Shown here: positions 1 through 10,000 of the stretch, one piece after another
Layout: every line of letters begins with the position of its first letter
Position numbering within the stretch: position 1 is the stretch's first letter
Origin: Chitinophaga agri
GTDB lineage: Bacteria; Bacteroidota; Bacteroidia; Chitinophagales; Chitinophagaceae
Reading direction: 5' to 3'
DNA length: 64,000 nt
Assembly (NCBI RefSeq): GCF_010093065.1
Contig: NZ_CP048113.1
Span: 1,116,001-1,180,000 of the forward strand
Notes under the pieces: generated by a model
The model's database searches: none
What the model saw: only the letters and a program-made list of their open reading frames with translations
Told to the model about the DNA's origin: nothing
Position numbers and translations under genes: made by a program

Positions 1-1
1 A

Positions 2-889
2 GACGTAGATCTGGCAGTAGTATCCGTGAGAGTGCCATTGCATGCAGGAATTATTAAAGACGCCTTCGCTGCAGGGAAAAATGTATTAAGTGAATGGCCC
101 CTGGGAAAAACATTACAGGAAGCCGAAGACCTTTCACAAATGGCAAAAGAAAAGGCACTGCAGGGATATATTATGTTACAATCAAGGGCAGTACCTGCCA
201 TTCGGTATGTAAAGGATTACATCAGCCAGGGGCATATAGGAGAAGTACTTTCTACCAGTATGATAGGTTCAGGTATCATATATGGAGAGTACATTCTTAA
301 AGCTAATGATTATACCGCGGATCCGGAAAATGGCACAGGGATGATAAATGTAACTTTCGGTAATGCAGTTGATGCCCTCGCATATGTGCTGGGCGAATTC
401 ACCGAGCTGTCTGCCACCACTGCTATCCGGCGGAAAACCGCAAAAATGGTAGAAACAGGTGAAGAAGTACCTGTTGGTACGGCGGACCAGGTGGCGGTCA
501 CAGGCACATTACAGGGCGGAGCGGTTGCGAGTATACATTTCAGAGGCGGTATGTTTTCCGGGACTAACTTTTTCTGGGAAATAAACGGCACAAAAGGAGA
601 TATACAAATCTCTGCCCCGGGCGGCAGCCTTGCTGTCTTCGACGTTACCGTTAAAGCCAGCACAGGTAAAGATGGCGCCATGGAGCCCCTTGCGATTCCG
701 GACGAATATAACCTGGTTTCAGGTGGTTCTCTACCTAACATTCCGCTTAATGTTGGCCAGATCTATCAACTAATACAGCAGGGAACAGCTCCGACATTCA
801 GTGATGCGGTGATCCGCCATAGGATGATCGCTGCTATCCAGCTAGCTGCTGCAACGGGAACAAGGCAGCGCTACAGTCTGGACAAATAA
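2..889 (+). CDS. Gal80-like Gfo/Idh/MocA oxidoreductase (5' truncated by window)
   Basis: The reading frame is open from base 2, so the true start lies upstream; the GTG at 26 is internal. The visible part begins at the end of the N-terminal Rossmann domain (DVDLAVVSVRVP) and continues through the C-terminal alpha/beta domain to a stop at 887-889. Members are NAD(P)-dependent sugar or polyol dehydrogenases, or ligand sensors such as yeast Gal80. In most enzymes of the superfamily this strand carries an EKP motif with a catalytic lysine. Here it reads EWPLGK, the Gal80-type variant, so the classical lysine is displaced or absent. The substrate cannot be told from sequence. A hairpin just downstream (923-964) probably ends the transcript. 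Confidence 0.85.
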   Translation, partial: DVDLAVVSVRVPLHAGIIKDAFAAGKNVLSEWPLGKTLQEAEDLSQMAKEKALQGYIMLQSRAVPAIRYVKDYISQGHIGEVLSTSMIGSGIIYGEYILKANDYTADPENGTGMINVTFGNAVDALAYVLGEFTELSATTAIRRKTAKMVETGEEVPVGTADQVAVTGTLQGGAVASIHFRGGMFSGTNFFWEINGTKGDIQISAPGGSLAVFDVTVKASTGKDGAMEPLAIPDEYNLVSGGSLPNIPLNVGQIYQLIQQGTAPTFSDAVIRHRMIAAIQLAAATGTRQRYSLDK

Positions 890-922
890 GATCCCCGACA
901 TAGTATATAAAAACTTTTGTTC

Positions 923-964
923 ACAAGAGCGGAATGGACATTAACATGTCCGTTCCGCTCTTGT
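923..964 (+). terminator. Hairpin after the Gal80-like gene
   Basis: An 18-bp stem (923-940 with 947-964, one G-T pair) closes a 6-nt loop about 35 nt after the stop codon. There is no long U-tract on the plus strand, so it may work poorly or act only as an mRNA 3'-end stabiliser. Confidence 0.55.
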
Positions 965-1137
965 CACATCCCCCAATATACCCCCTCTTACCTACAGCTA
1001 TAAAAAACGCCCCCTATGTCAGCCGCCTCCTATTAACAAAAAAGTTGGATGAAATGGAATAATTGCTCTGGGGCGCATAATAGACCTTTACAACACAGAT
1101 ACACAAATAAATAACCGTTTAAAAATGGAGGTATATT

Positions 1138-1437
1138 ATGCCGTTTGTAAATGTAAAATTAGTAGAAGGTGTTTTTTCCAGCGAAGAAAAACACGCCCTG
1201 GCTGCAGCCTTGACAGATGTGATGGTGAAATTTGAAGGTTCGGAGGCTTTCAGGGAAACGGTCTGGGTACTGATCGAAGAACTTCATCCTGATGGCTGGC
1301 ATATTGGAGGCCGGGGCTGGGCAGGGCCGCAATCATTGGAAGAAACACTTACCCGACAGAAGAACATCATCGAAAGTGTGACCAGCCATCCAAAAACACG
1401 CCAGGAATGGGCAGCAGCAGCACCAGTAAAAGAATAA
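1138..1437 (+). CDS. Tautomerase (4-oxalocrotonate tautomerase-like)
   Basis: This 99-residue protein starts Met-Pro (MPFVNVKLVEGVFS), so removal of Met would expose the N-terminal proline that is the catalytic base in the tautomerase superfamily. The N-terminal strand, followed by a helix with EEKHALAAALTDVMV and then a VWVLIEEL strand, fits one beta-alpha-beta unit. It is longer than classical 4-OT (about 62 residues) because of a C-terminal helical tail. Family members isomerise enol/keto acids or dehalogenate small acids; the substrate here is unknown. The short gap to the secreted esterase gene downstream allows co-transcription, but that is inference. Confidence 0.8.
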   Translation: MPFVNVKLVEGVFSSEEKHALAAALTDVMVKFEGSEAFRETVWVLIEELHPDGWHIGGRGWAGPQSLEETLTRQKNIIESVTSHPKTRQEWAAAAPVKE

Positions 1438-1562
1438 AAGCATCGGCGCTGGTATTACTTCCAGGAATGCGAGCAGAAAAGGAACAACACCACGTTAGTC
1501 TATAGCTGTGGCCCAGTATGCATAGACATGACGAATTAGATTATTTGCTAAAACAAAACACG

Positions 1563-2630
1563 ATGCAACAGCAGTCAAAACAAAAAAACAACTATGTTAT
1601 TCTATCATTGAGCGTAAAAATCGTCTTACTTATGGCGCTTACTATTTCTGCCTCACAAACTTTCAGCCAGGTGAAAGATTACGCTACAGATCCTAATTTG
1701 TCTGTCGCTACAAAAAACTTCCTGAAATTAATAAATACCGGGGGACCCGGATTGGAGACAATGTCGCCAACAGATGCAAGAATGGTGCTGGTGAACGCAC
1801 AATCTGTTAAAGTTGATTTGTCCGGCATTGACGAGTCAGAAAAAACTATAACCGCCGGCGGTTATACAATAAAGCTGAACATTGTACGCCCTGCCGGAGT
1901 AAAAACAAAATTACCAGTATTCATGTTTATTCACGGCGGAGGCTGGGTATTGGGTGACTATCCTACGCATAAGCGTATGGTACGTGACCTGGTAGTCCTT
2001 TCGGGTGCGTCCGGGGTATTCATCAATTATACGAGAACACCAGATGCCGCGTTCCCGCAGGCCATTAACGAGATCTATGCTGCAACGGAATGGGTGGCTG
2101 CTCACGGAGATGAGATCAACGTAGACGGCAAACGGCTTGCTGTTGTAGGAAATAGCGTAGGCGGCAACATGACGGCTGTAACGACCCTTATGGCCAAAGA
2201 TAAAAAAGGCCCTGAAATAAAATTACAGATCATGATGTGGCCGATTGTGGATGCTAACTTTGAAACGGCATCTTATCAAATGTTTGGAAAGGACAGGTTC
2301 CTAACCACACCTTTAATGAAATGGATGTATGACATGTACATACCCGATCCTGAAAAACGGAAAGATATCTATGCATCACCGTTACAGGCAACTATTGAAC
2401 AGCTGCGGGGATTACCTCCAGCACTCATTCAGGTTGCTGAAAACGACGTGCTGCGCGACGAAGGAGAAGCCTATGGGCGAAAACTGGATGAAGCAGGTGT
2501 ACCGGTAACCACTGTACGGTATAACGGCACGATCCATGATTTTGGCCTGCTCAATGGCCTGGCAGATACCCCTCAGACCCGCGCACTATTCGTCCAGGCG
2601 GCAGCTGAATTAAGAAAATATCTGAAGTAA
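1563..2630 (+). CDS. Secreted alpha/beta hydrolase (HSL/BD-FAE-type esterase)
   Basis: Counting from an upstream in-frame ATG at 1518, the HSL-family oxyanion motif HGGGW begins at residue 139 and the nucleophile elbow GNSVGGN has Ser213. The acid is probably the Asp in ENDVLRDEGEAY and the base the His in GTIHDFGLL, giving a complete triad. A signal-peptide-like segment (VILSLSVKIVLLMALTISAS, then QTFSQ) favours a periplasmic or secreted location. I prefer the ATG at 1563, which gives a normal short n-region; 1518 would add 15 polar residues. Neither start has a clear ribosome binding site. HSL-type enzymes cleave short-chain esters and lactones; the natural substrate is unknown. A bidirectional-looking hairpin follows. 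Confidence 0.85.
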   Translation: MQQQSKQKNNYVILSLSVKIVLLMALTISASQTFSQVKDYATDPNLSVATKNFLKLINTGGPGLETMSPTDARMVLVNAQSVKVDLSGIDESEKTITAGGYTIKLNIVRPAGVKTKLPVFMFIHGGGWVLGDYPTHKRMVRDLVVLSGASGVFINYTRTPDAAFPQAINEIYAATEWVAAHGDEINVDGKRLAVVGNSVGGNMTAVTTLMAKDKKGPEIKLQIMMWPIVDANFETASYQMFGKDRFLTTPLMKWMYDMYIPDPEKRKDIYASPLQATIEQLRGLPPALIQVAENDVLRDEGEAYGRKLDEAGVPVTTVRYNGTIHDFGLLNGLADTPQTRALFVQAAAELRKYLK

Positions 2631-2665
2631 ATGCCACTTACTATAACCAGAGATAATTTTATCTG

Positions 2666-2701
2666 TAAAGACCGGACGCCCCGTGGCGCGCCCGGTCTTT
2701 A
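2666..2701. terminator. Bidirectional terminator between convergent genes
   Basis: A 10-bp stem (2666-2675 with 2692-2701) around a GC-rich loop lies between the plus-strand esterase (stop 2630) and the minus-strand SnoaL-like gene (stop at 2728). The loop itself can pair further (GGACGCC with GGCG). A-rich and T-rich flanks on each side suit termination in both directions. Confidence 0.6.
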
Positions 2702-2727
2702 TGGTTTTACTGAGTCACCAGGCGGGA

Positions 2728-3165
2728 TCAGTATTGTACCAACCGAAGCCTTGTCAGCCTGAGACTAGCTATCTTCCAGCTATTGGCCTGATTTATAAAT
2801 GCGATGTGATAATGTCCATAGCCGTGAAAGACTTTAATGCTCTTGCCAGCATCATCAGTCCTATAAAAGCGGTCTTCCATTGCCCATATAGCTGAGGCAT
2901 GCTGATCATCGGATATTGTAATCTCCGGATTATACAGATGATGCACTGTAACAAGATCTGTTATCGCTTCCCTGGAGGCCTGGATCAGCCCTGCTGGTCC
3001 GGTAAATGTATACAGCATTTTTCCCTCAGTGTCCTGAAATTCCAGGACAGCATTATCAGCTATTATTTTGCCGAGTAGATCCCATTGCTTGGTATCAATA
3101 TATCTGCAGTATGCAGACATGGTATGCTGTATCTGTGCCGAATCAACCTTATTTGTCTTATCCAT
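2728..3165 (-). CDS. NTF2/SnoaL-like protein
   Basis: At 145 residues with an N-terminal helix (QIQHTMSAYCRYIDTKQWDLLGKIIADNAVLEF), a central TDLVTVHHLYNPEITI strand and a C-terminal KIASLRLTRLRL strand, this matches the cone-shaped alpha+beta barrel of the SnoaL/NTF2 superfamily. Members include polyketide cyclases, steroid isomerases, dehydratases and non-catalytic binding proteins. The His-His in VTVHHL is where scytalone-dehydratase-like enzymes place a catalytic histidine, so an enzyme is plausible. It lies 5 nt downstream of the oxidoreductase at 3171-4112 on the same strand, so the two are probably co-transcribed. Confidence 0.75.
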   Translation of the reverse strand: MDKTNKVDSAQIQHTMSAYCRYIDTKQWDLLGKIIADNAVLEFQDTEGKMLYTFTGPAGLIQASREAITDLVTVHHLYNPEITISDDQHASAIWAMEDRFYRTDDAGKSIKVFHGYGHYHIAFINQANSWKIASLRLTRLRLVQY

Positions 3166-3170
3166 AAGTA

Positions 3171-4112
3171 TCAGATATTAATAACTATTTTGCCCTGTGT
3201 ATGTCCTTTTTCAATCTCAAGATGTGCCTCAGCCATATCATACAATGTAAATTCCCTGGACACATGAGACCTCAGGGTGCCATTTTCCAGCAAGGTTGCC
3301 ACCAGCCTCATGTCCGCGCCATTGCTCTGTATAGCATTGTAAAAAGCACTTACGCCCCTTTCCGCTGCTTTGTTGCGTTCCTGTTCCGAAATATTTGACC
3401 ATAGGCTGATAAGCGTGCCTCCCTTCCTCAGCACATCCAGGCTACGCACCACGTGCCCCTCATTTCTGACCGCATGAACAACCAGGTCCACATTACTCAG
3501 TGTCTCGTTAAAGACCTGTGACTGGTAATCAATAAATTTATCCGCACCCAATCCTAGTACGAATTCCTTTTTTGCACCGGATGCGAGCGCAATGACATAT
3601 GCACCATAATATTTTGCAAGCTGCACCGCATAATGTCCTACGCCTCCACCCGCTGCTGTTACCAACACACGGTCGCCCCTTTTGATGCCTACTTTCTGCA
3701 TGGGTTGCAAGGCAGTCAGCGCTGCCAGGGTTGCCGCGGCAGCCTCCTGATGGGTGACATTGTCCGGCTTTAGGGAAATATCTGCTGCAGGAGCAGCCAC
3801 ATACTCTGCATATGTCCTTCCGATACCCGGGTGACGAATAACACCAAATACATTATCGCCTATCTTATATTCTCGTACATCACTACCAATAGCCACTATT
3901 TCGCCCGATATATCCCATCCTAATATCAGCGGCCGCTGATCACCAAATATCCAGCTTACATGCTCGTTTTCCCTCACAATAGCATCTGCGGGATTTATAC
4001 TGATGGCTTTCGTTTTTATCAATACCTCATCCCGCTTTATTTCCGGGAGCGGAACTGTAGCCAGAACAAAATTCTCAACGCCGCCCTGCTTCTTTAATAT
4101 AACTGCCTGCAT
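3171..4112 (-). CDS. NADP-dependent medium-chain oxidoreductase (quinone reductase-like), paralogue 1
   Basis: This 313-residue zinc-free medium-chain dehydrogenase/reductase has the GroES-like domain first (INPADAIVRE, LGWDISGEIVAIG, YKIGDNVFG), then a Rossmann domain with the nucleotide loop VTAAGGGVGHYAVQLAK. It ends HLEIEKGHTQGKIVI, the quinone reductase/zeta-crystallin signature. No zinc-binding Cys/His set is seen. Such enzymes reduce quinones or enones with NADPH. It is divergent from an HxlR regulator (start near 4276), the usual layout for redox- or aldehyde-responsive control, and a second paralogue sits on the other side of that regulator. Confidence 0.88.
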   Translation of the reverse strand: MQAVILKKQGGVENFVLATVPLPEIKRDEVLIKTKAISINPADAIVRENEHVSWIFGDQRPLILGWDISGEIVAIGSDVREYKIGDNVFGVIRHPGIGRTYAEYVAAPAADISLKPDNVTHQEAAAATLAALTALQPMQKVGIKRGDRVLVTAAGGGVGHYAVQLAKYYGAYVIALASGAKKEFVLGLGADKFIDYQSQVFNETLSNVDLVVHAVRNEGHVVRSLDVLRKGGTLISLWSNISEQERNKAAERGVSAFYNAIQSNGADMRLVATLLENGTLRSHVSREFTLYDMAEAHLEIEKGHTQGKIVINI

Positions 4113-4275
4113 ATAAAATGACTTTTTTTAGCTCACTTCCTACACTGATCAAAAATGGTCTGTTGTTCCAAATCCGCATAGTTCGGGCTATGGTGTTACT
4201 AAAATTTTTATGCAAAGATATGCGCCTAATGATGTTACTTTGTTAATGGTATCACTGGTGATACCGCTGATAACA

Positions 4276-4644
4276 ATGGAAAAAAAATGCACCAAAGTTC
4301 TCCATCTGGAGGAAAACATCAGAGCTTTACAGGACACCATTTATGTGATTGGCGGCAAATGGAAATTGCCTATCGTCCACTCCATATGCAACGGTAATAA
4401 GCGTTTCAGCGATATCCTGCGCAGTATTCCCGGACTCACGCACAGAATGTTATCCAGAAACCTTAGAGAACTGGAAGACAATAAGCTGATCACACGTAGC
4501 GTTGATGAAAACTTTCCCGGCGTAGTTGAATATGACTTTACAGCATACGCTACGCAATATGGACTTCTGATTAATGAAATGATCGAATGGGGTAAAAGTC
4601 ATAAGAAGATGATCACAGGAGATCGGCAAACCAATCACTCTTAA
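4276..4644 (+). CDS. HxlR-family transcriptional regulator
   Basis: The core has the HxlR winged-helix pattern: an N-terminal helix, IGGKWKLPIVHSICNGNKRFSDI, then IPGLTHRMLSRNLRELEDNKLITR as the recognition region and wing. I start at the ATG at 4276 (MEKKCTKVLHLEE), giving 122 residues, the usual length and an N-terminal Cys position seen in redox-sensing members. The frame is open to an earlier ATG at 4210, but those 22 residues are hydrophobic and atypical. HxlR proteins act as homodimers responding to thiol-reactive electrophiles or quinones. The flanking quinone reductase-like genes are its likely targets; this is inferred from position. Confidence 0.88.
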   Translation: MEKKCTKVLHLEENIRALQDTIYVIGGKWKLPIVHSICNGNKRFSDILRSIPGLTHRMLSRNLRELEDNKLITRSVDENFPGVVEYDFTAYATQYGLLINEMIEWGKSHKKMITGDRQTNHS

Positions 4645-4710
4645 ACCACGGACATGAAGTACAGATTTTAGTAGCCATTGTGCTGCTGCTGTAACCATAT
4701 GCTATCTTAT

Positions 4711-5676
4711 TTAAATTAAGCTGATAATTATCTTCCCCTTTGTGTGGTCCTTTTCCATTTCAATGTGCGCCTCCCTTATTTGGTCAAGCCGATACGTTCT
4801 TGAAACGAACGATCGGATAACTCCCTTACTTAATAAACCTGCAATTGCTTCCATATCGCTACCGTCAGATTTAACTGCATGATACCAGGCAAAGACCTTT
4901 CTCTCCCTGGCGATTTCCTCGCAGATAGTACCTTTAATGTAATTGCATAAACTGATAAGCGTACCTCCCGGCTTAATGATCCTCAGCGATCTCTCTATAT
5001 GATTCCCTCTTAATAACTCCAGAACCAAGTCAACCGGTTCAAGCATGGTTATGAACTGTTGATGCTCATAATCTACATGCTCGTCGGCACCCATTCCAAG
5101 CACAAAATCCTTTTTTTCTAATGATGATTGGGCAATCACGTGCGCGCCCAGATATTTTGCAATCTGTATCGCATAATGACCAACACCGCCCGCACCGGCT
5201 GTAATAAACAAACGGTCACCCTGCTTAATTTGCGCTTTTGCTAATGACTGCCAGGCGGCAAGTGCGGCTAACGTCGCCGCTGCCGCCTCCTCATGGGATA
5301 TATTCGCAGGCTTAAAGGTTATATCAGAGGCCGGAGCTGCAATGTATTCCGCATAGCCCTTGGCATGACCCGGATAAAAGCGTCCCGGATACTTTATCAG
5401 CCCAAAAACGTCATCACTCACTTTAAAACCAATAGTATTCTCACCCACACGCACGATAGTGCCAGATATGTCCCATCCTAATATCCTCGGTCGTTCACCG
5501 TTGAAAACATAGTCAAGTGTCCTTTGTTTCCGTATGTATGTGTCTGCAGGATTGATCGCTATCGCACGAACTTTAATAAGCACCTCATCGGCCAGGAGGG
5601 TGGGAATGGGCAATTCAACCTGAATTAAGTTCCCCACACTTCCCTGCTCCACCAGAATGACTGCTTTCATTTTCAA
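4711..5676 (-). CDS. NADP-dependent medium-chain oxidoreductase (quinone reductase-like), paralogue 2
   Basis: This is a 321-residue paralogue of the enzyme at 3171-4112, with the same order of motifs: INPADTYIRK, LGWDISGTIVRVG, FITAGAGGVGHYAIQIAKY and the C-terminal HIEMEKDHTKGKIIIS. Shared phrases such as EEAAAATLAAL point to a fairly recent duplication. It has no structural zinc site, so it belongs with the quinone oxidoreductases. A start at the second Met (5670) is equally possible (MKAVILVEQG). It converges with the HxlR gene, leaving 66 nt between them. Substrate preference relative to paralogue 1 cannot be judged from sequence. Confidence 0.87.
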   Translation of the reverse strand: MKMKAVILVEQGSVGNLIQVELPIPTLLADEVLIKVRAIAINPADTYIRKQRTLDYVFNGERPRILGWDISGTIVRVGENTIGFKVSDDVFGLIKYPGRFYPGHAKGYAEYIAAPASDITFKPANISHEEAAAATLAALAAWQSLAKAQIKQGDRLFITAGAGGVGHYAIQIAKYLGAHVIAQSSLEKKDFVLGMGADEHVDYEHQQFITMLEPVDLVLELLRGNHIERSLRIIKPGGTLISLCNYIKGTICEEIARERKVFAWYHAVKSDGSDMEAIAGLLSKGVIRSFVSRTYRLDQIREAHIEMEKDHTKGKIIISLI

Positions 5677-6127
5677 TATTTACGATGATATAAACAGTTT
5701 TTAAAAGCCACAAAACTACAGCGTCACCTGTTCATTTGTACACTGGGAAAACGGAGAACAGGTGCCCGGACAGCTGCGCTAATGAACTATATGGGATATA
5801 ATAATTCACCGTTAATTGTCCTGTGATCTAAGCAAAGTTCAGTAAAGCGTTAGCTTGTTACTAGACCAAATCATTCATCTTTTTATACTATGCGAGTTAT
5901 TTATAATGATCTGCAATGAAGTTCCGACCATATGTACATTCCATTTCTCCAAAAGGATATGGCATACGATATATCAACAGGTATTGGCTAATTGACGAAA
6001 TATCGCTGGCTGAATCTTCAAAAAGCAGACATATGTTTCTAAAAATCAATTAAATATACAATGGCACTCGCTTTGAAATACTCTTTACGGCTTAGCACGA
6101 TTACCATCAACATAAATCTTAACCATT
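5677..6127. other. 451-nt intergenic region upstream of the AraC gene
   Basis: AT-rich divergent region between a minus-strand oxidoreductase and a plus-strand AraC gene; promoters for both should lie here. I see no coding sequence or strong hairpin. The one notable element is a sigma-54-like TGGCAC-N5-TTGA at 6062-6076. Confidence 0.6.
6062..6076 (+). promoter_or_regulatory. Imperfect sigma-54-type -24/-12 site
   Basis: TGGCAC (6062-6067), a 5-nt spacer, then TTGA (6073-6076) match the -24/-12 layout except that the normally invariant -12 GC reads GA. It lies about 50 nt upstream of the AraC start. It is suggestive because a sigma-54 activator is the next gene, but the -12 mismatch weakens it. 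Confidence 0.25.
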
Positions 6128-6997
6128 ATGCAACCACTATGTCCCCATGATCGGAAATCTCCGCCACAAGACTTTAAGGCCTTATCATTAAAAGGATGCT
6201 CAACTGTCCGGCGTATTACCTGTGAGCATCATAAATCGGCATCCTTTTATTCAGAAGAAAATATGCTATTCTTCATACTTGAAGGAACAATAACTATACG
6301 CTGCGCGCGTAACACGTATGAGATCAATCAGCATAAAATTGCTTTTATAAAAAGGAATACCCTGTTCGAACTAGAAGAATTTTCGGCTACTGATGCAGGT
6401 GCTAATACCGAATACGTCTTGTTTACGCTCACCAATGAGCTGGTAAAGGAATTTACGAAGCTGGCTGCTGTGTGCGTAAATGCTAATGAAGAGTCATTTC
6501 CGGTGATCGTAAGCGATACGCAGAAAGAACTACACAATTACATGGCATCGCTTGAACCATACATTCAGGTCTCGCAGACCGTGGACACCAACCTGATCAG
6601 ACTGAAGGTCCTGGAACTGTTATTCTGTCTATCGAGATTGCATAAAGATATAATTACACATTTGCTGGACATTAGAGATCATTTCAGGATGGACATCACT
6701 ACTACAGTTGAAAGTAATATAACTAACCCCATCACGTTAAGTGAGCTGGCCACGTTATCAGGAAGAAGTCTCTCCAGTTTCAGAAGAGACTTCGCAGCCA
6801 TTTACAAAATGCCCCCGTATCAGTGGATAAGACAAAAGAAACTCGAAAAATCAAAGGAATTATTGTTGAGCACAACTATGACCATCACCGACGTATGTTA
6901 TACAACAGGATTTGAGAGTGTAGCACATTTCTCCAGGTTATTCAAGTTACAGTTTGGATGCCCGCCCTCAGCTTTCAGAATGAATGTACAGGCCTAG
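6128..6997 (+). CDS. AraC-family transcriptional regulator
   Basis: This 289-residue protein has a cupin-like sensory N-terminus (about residues 20-130, with NMLFFILEGTITIRC and the strand HKIAFIKRNTLFEL). The AraC DNA-binding domain occupies about 190-285: the first HTH is ITLSELATLSGRSLSSFRRDF and the second is MTITDVCYTTGFESVAHFSR, ending with the conserved FGCPPSAFR. It should bind DNA as a ligand-responsive activator. The target is unknown; candidates are the divergent oxidoreductase or its own promoter. It converges with the sigma-54 activator gene, with only 36 nt between their stops. Confidence 0.88.
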   Translation: MQPLCPHDRKSPPQDFKALSLKGCSTVRRITCEHHKSASFYSEENMLFFILEGTITIRCARNTYEINQHKIAFIKRNTLFELEEFSATDAGANTEYVLFTLTNELVKEFTKLAAVCVNANEESFPVIVSDTQKELHNYMASLEPYIQVSQTVDTNLIRLKVLELLFCLSRLHKDIITHLLDIRDHFRMDITTTVESNITNPITLSELATLSGRSLSSFRRDFAAIYKMPPYQWIRQKKLEKSKELLLSTTMTITDVCYTTGFESVAHFSRLFKLQFGCPPSAFRMNVQA

Positions 6998-7033
6998 GCT
7001 GCCACGTCAGCGTAAGTTATTTTTCGGGATACG

Positions 7034-10000
7034 CTAGCCACGATGTTCCCTGTGAATTCCAAGCTTTTTAAGTTTTGAATTTAGGGTAGATGCGGGCAAC
7101 CCCAGTAATTCTGCAGCTCCTCCGGGACCAGATATCCTGCCATTAACTTTTTTCAGGATTTTGAGAATATAATCTTTTTCCTGTTCCTGTAAAGTCTGAA
7201 TGACGGATGGCTGTTCATTTTTATTGTTATCAAATACCGTTTTTACAGCAGGTAAATAGACGGTGTGAATCGTTTCAGTATTGGTCAGCAAAACACTACG
7301 CTCAATCACATGCTCAAGCTCCCGTATGTTGCCCGGCCAGTCATATCCTATAAGTTCTTTCAGGGCTTTCGCATTCAACGCATGAATGATTTTCCCGGCC
7401 TTCTTGGCATATCTGGACACAAAATGGGAGGACAAAATGGGAATATCTTCTTTACGGTCCCGCAATGGGGGCAACATAATAGGGAAGATATGCAGTCTGT
7501 AGTATAAGTCCAGCCTAAACCGACCGTCTGTGATCATTTGTTCCAGGTCACGGTTCGTGGCAGCAATGATGCGAACATCTATCTTGATGGTTGTTTTGCC
7601 GCCGATCCGTTCGATCTCCTTTTCCTGTAATGCGCGAAGGAGCTTTACCTGCAGCTCCGGGGACAATTCACCAATTTCGTCCAGAAATAATGTGCTTTTA
7701 TCCGCCAGCTCAAATTTGCCTATCCGTCTGTCAATAGCGCCCGTAAAACTTCCCCGTTCATGACCAAAAAGTTCACTTTCTATAAGACTTGCCGGCAGAG
7801 CCGCGCAATTTATTTTAATCATTAACTCCTTCTTACGGGGGGAGGAATTATGAATAGCGCGTGCAATCAATTCTTTTCCTGTCCCCGTTTCCCCGAGTAT
7901 CAACACGGTACTCTCTGAAGGAGCAACCTGCTCTACCAGCGTTAATACCGATTTGATAGCAGGACTCGATCCGATAATTTCAGAATGATTATGATTGATC
8001 TTAATTTCCTGTTGCAGGTAATAATTTTCCTGCTCGAGTCGCTGCTTATAATTATTTATCTCGGTCAGTTGCTTTTGAATCTTCTCATTAGCGACAATAT
8101 TTGCAGCAGCTATAGATAATTGATGGGTTACGCCAGACAAGATATTCAATTGATTGTTATCTAACCACTCTCTCTCCCTGGAGAACAGCATAAAAAATCC
8201 GATTATCCTGTTATCTTCTTTCAACGGCGCGATCAGCATCTCGAGAGATCCACCATCATAGTTTCTTCTTATAAAATCGGGCGCCAGCCCAGTGTTCACA
8301 AACTCATTCAAATCTACCAGTACAAAACCGCTGGAAACCATTTCAAATGCACTATTTTTCAAAGGCACATTCTCTATGATCACCTGGTTATACTCCCATT
8401 CTTCCGGATCTTTCTCCTGAGGATCCAGGATAAATGTGATACAGCTTTTCTTATCATCATTGATACACGCGATCATCGCATGTGAAAACCGGAATAGTTC
8501 CCGGAGCTTTGTATTCAGCAATTTAAGAAACTGCATTTTGTCATGTATGGCCGCAATAGCATTGCTGAAGTCGAGCAGTTTACTCTTCTCAATTTGTCGT
8601 TCATAATTGTTCTCAATAGTTAGGATATTTGAAATGGCAACTGCCAATTGAGAACATACGCCTTTCAGCAGGCTGCTTTTCACCTCAAACTGAACACCGT
8701 TCTCCACTACAAAGTGAGCGGTACCGATTGCGTGCCCTCCAATTCGCAAAGCCGCTGTGAGTAAACGTTCTGCACCGGTAGCAGCCAGGAATTTAATATA
8801 AGCCGGCGGGTTAGGTCTGCTAAGTAGATCTGCCATATTATACACAATAGGATCCTCTGAGGCGATGATCTCACGGTATAAGGATTCATGCGCATCATAT
8901 CTTGCCTTTAGCATTCTTTCCATATCAAACTGCTGATCAGTGGGTTTGTCTTCATCCATGAAAAAGATGCTATAGGTATCTCCGTCTTCCTTGATCTTTG
9001 AGAATCCCAGGCGTCTGACAGAAAACAATTCCTTAATGCTTCCGGAAATAACCCTGAAGAGATCTTCCCTGTCTTTAACTGAGGCGATTTCATTACTCAA
9101 TGATAACAGGAGATTCTTCTCCTGTTCGCTGGCCAGTATTTTCTCATTAGCCAGAATATTGGAAACAGCAACGCCTATCTGGGCACATATGCCATTTAAT
9201 AACATGCTGTTTGCTTTGGAATCATCCCTGCTTTCGAAATGTAATGGCACAAATCCCACCAGGACGCCACCTACACGGAGGGGCACATGCAGGTAGTATT
9301 GATGCCCTGCTTCTTTCCAGAACCTGACATATTCAGGCATTCCTGTCTGCGCCGCCACTTCTGCAACGTCAAACCAGATCGGTCCCCTGGCATCCCTCAC
9401 CTTCGTGAAGATGGGATCGTCCGTACTATACCGGGCCGAAGTGACAACATGAAAACCGGGCGTCGATTTCGTTCTATCTGAAAAATCCAGGACAAATGCA
9501 CTATATGTCTGCCCATCCTCATCAACCTGCGCAATACCAAACTCGTTGACAGATAGCAGCTTCTTGATGCGTGTATTTACGATGAGAGACAGGTTTTCTC
9601 TTGTCTTTAAAGCCGCAATCTCATTACTGAGCGATAATAAAACATTTTTCTCCTCATCCCTTTTCTTTATTTTCTCATTCGCGAGGATATTGGAAATGGC
9701 CATCACCAGCTGTGTACTAACAGATTTCAGCAAATGGATCATTTTCAGAATTGTCTGCCTACCGTCCACATGAAAATTAATAAATCCTACAGCCACCTGG
9801 CCATCCCATAGTGGCACTGATAACACCTTCCTGATCCCAGCCCTTTTCCAGAAAGACACATACGCGGGTATGCCGGGCTTGGTCAGCAGTTCATCCACAT
9901 CCAGCAGCGTAGGCTCTTTTGACTGTGTGATCATCCTGAAAACAGTATCCGTTACTGTATACTTCGCAGAAGTGACCTTTTCAAATTCGTCTACTCTCCT

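Noticed and set aside
4213..4220. TATCTTTG as a -7 element for the oxidoreductase at 3171-4112
   Set aside because: It matches TAnnTTTG on the minus strand, but no -33 element lies at the right spacing and the leader would be about 90 nt.
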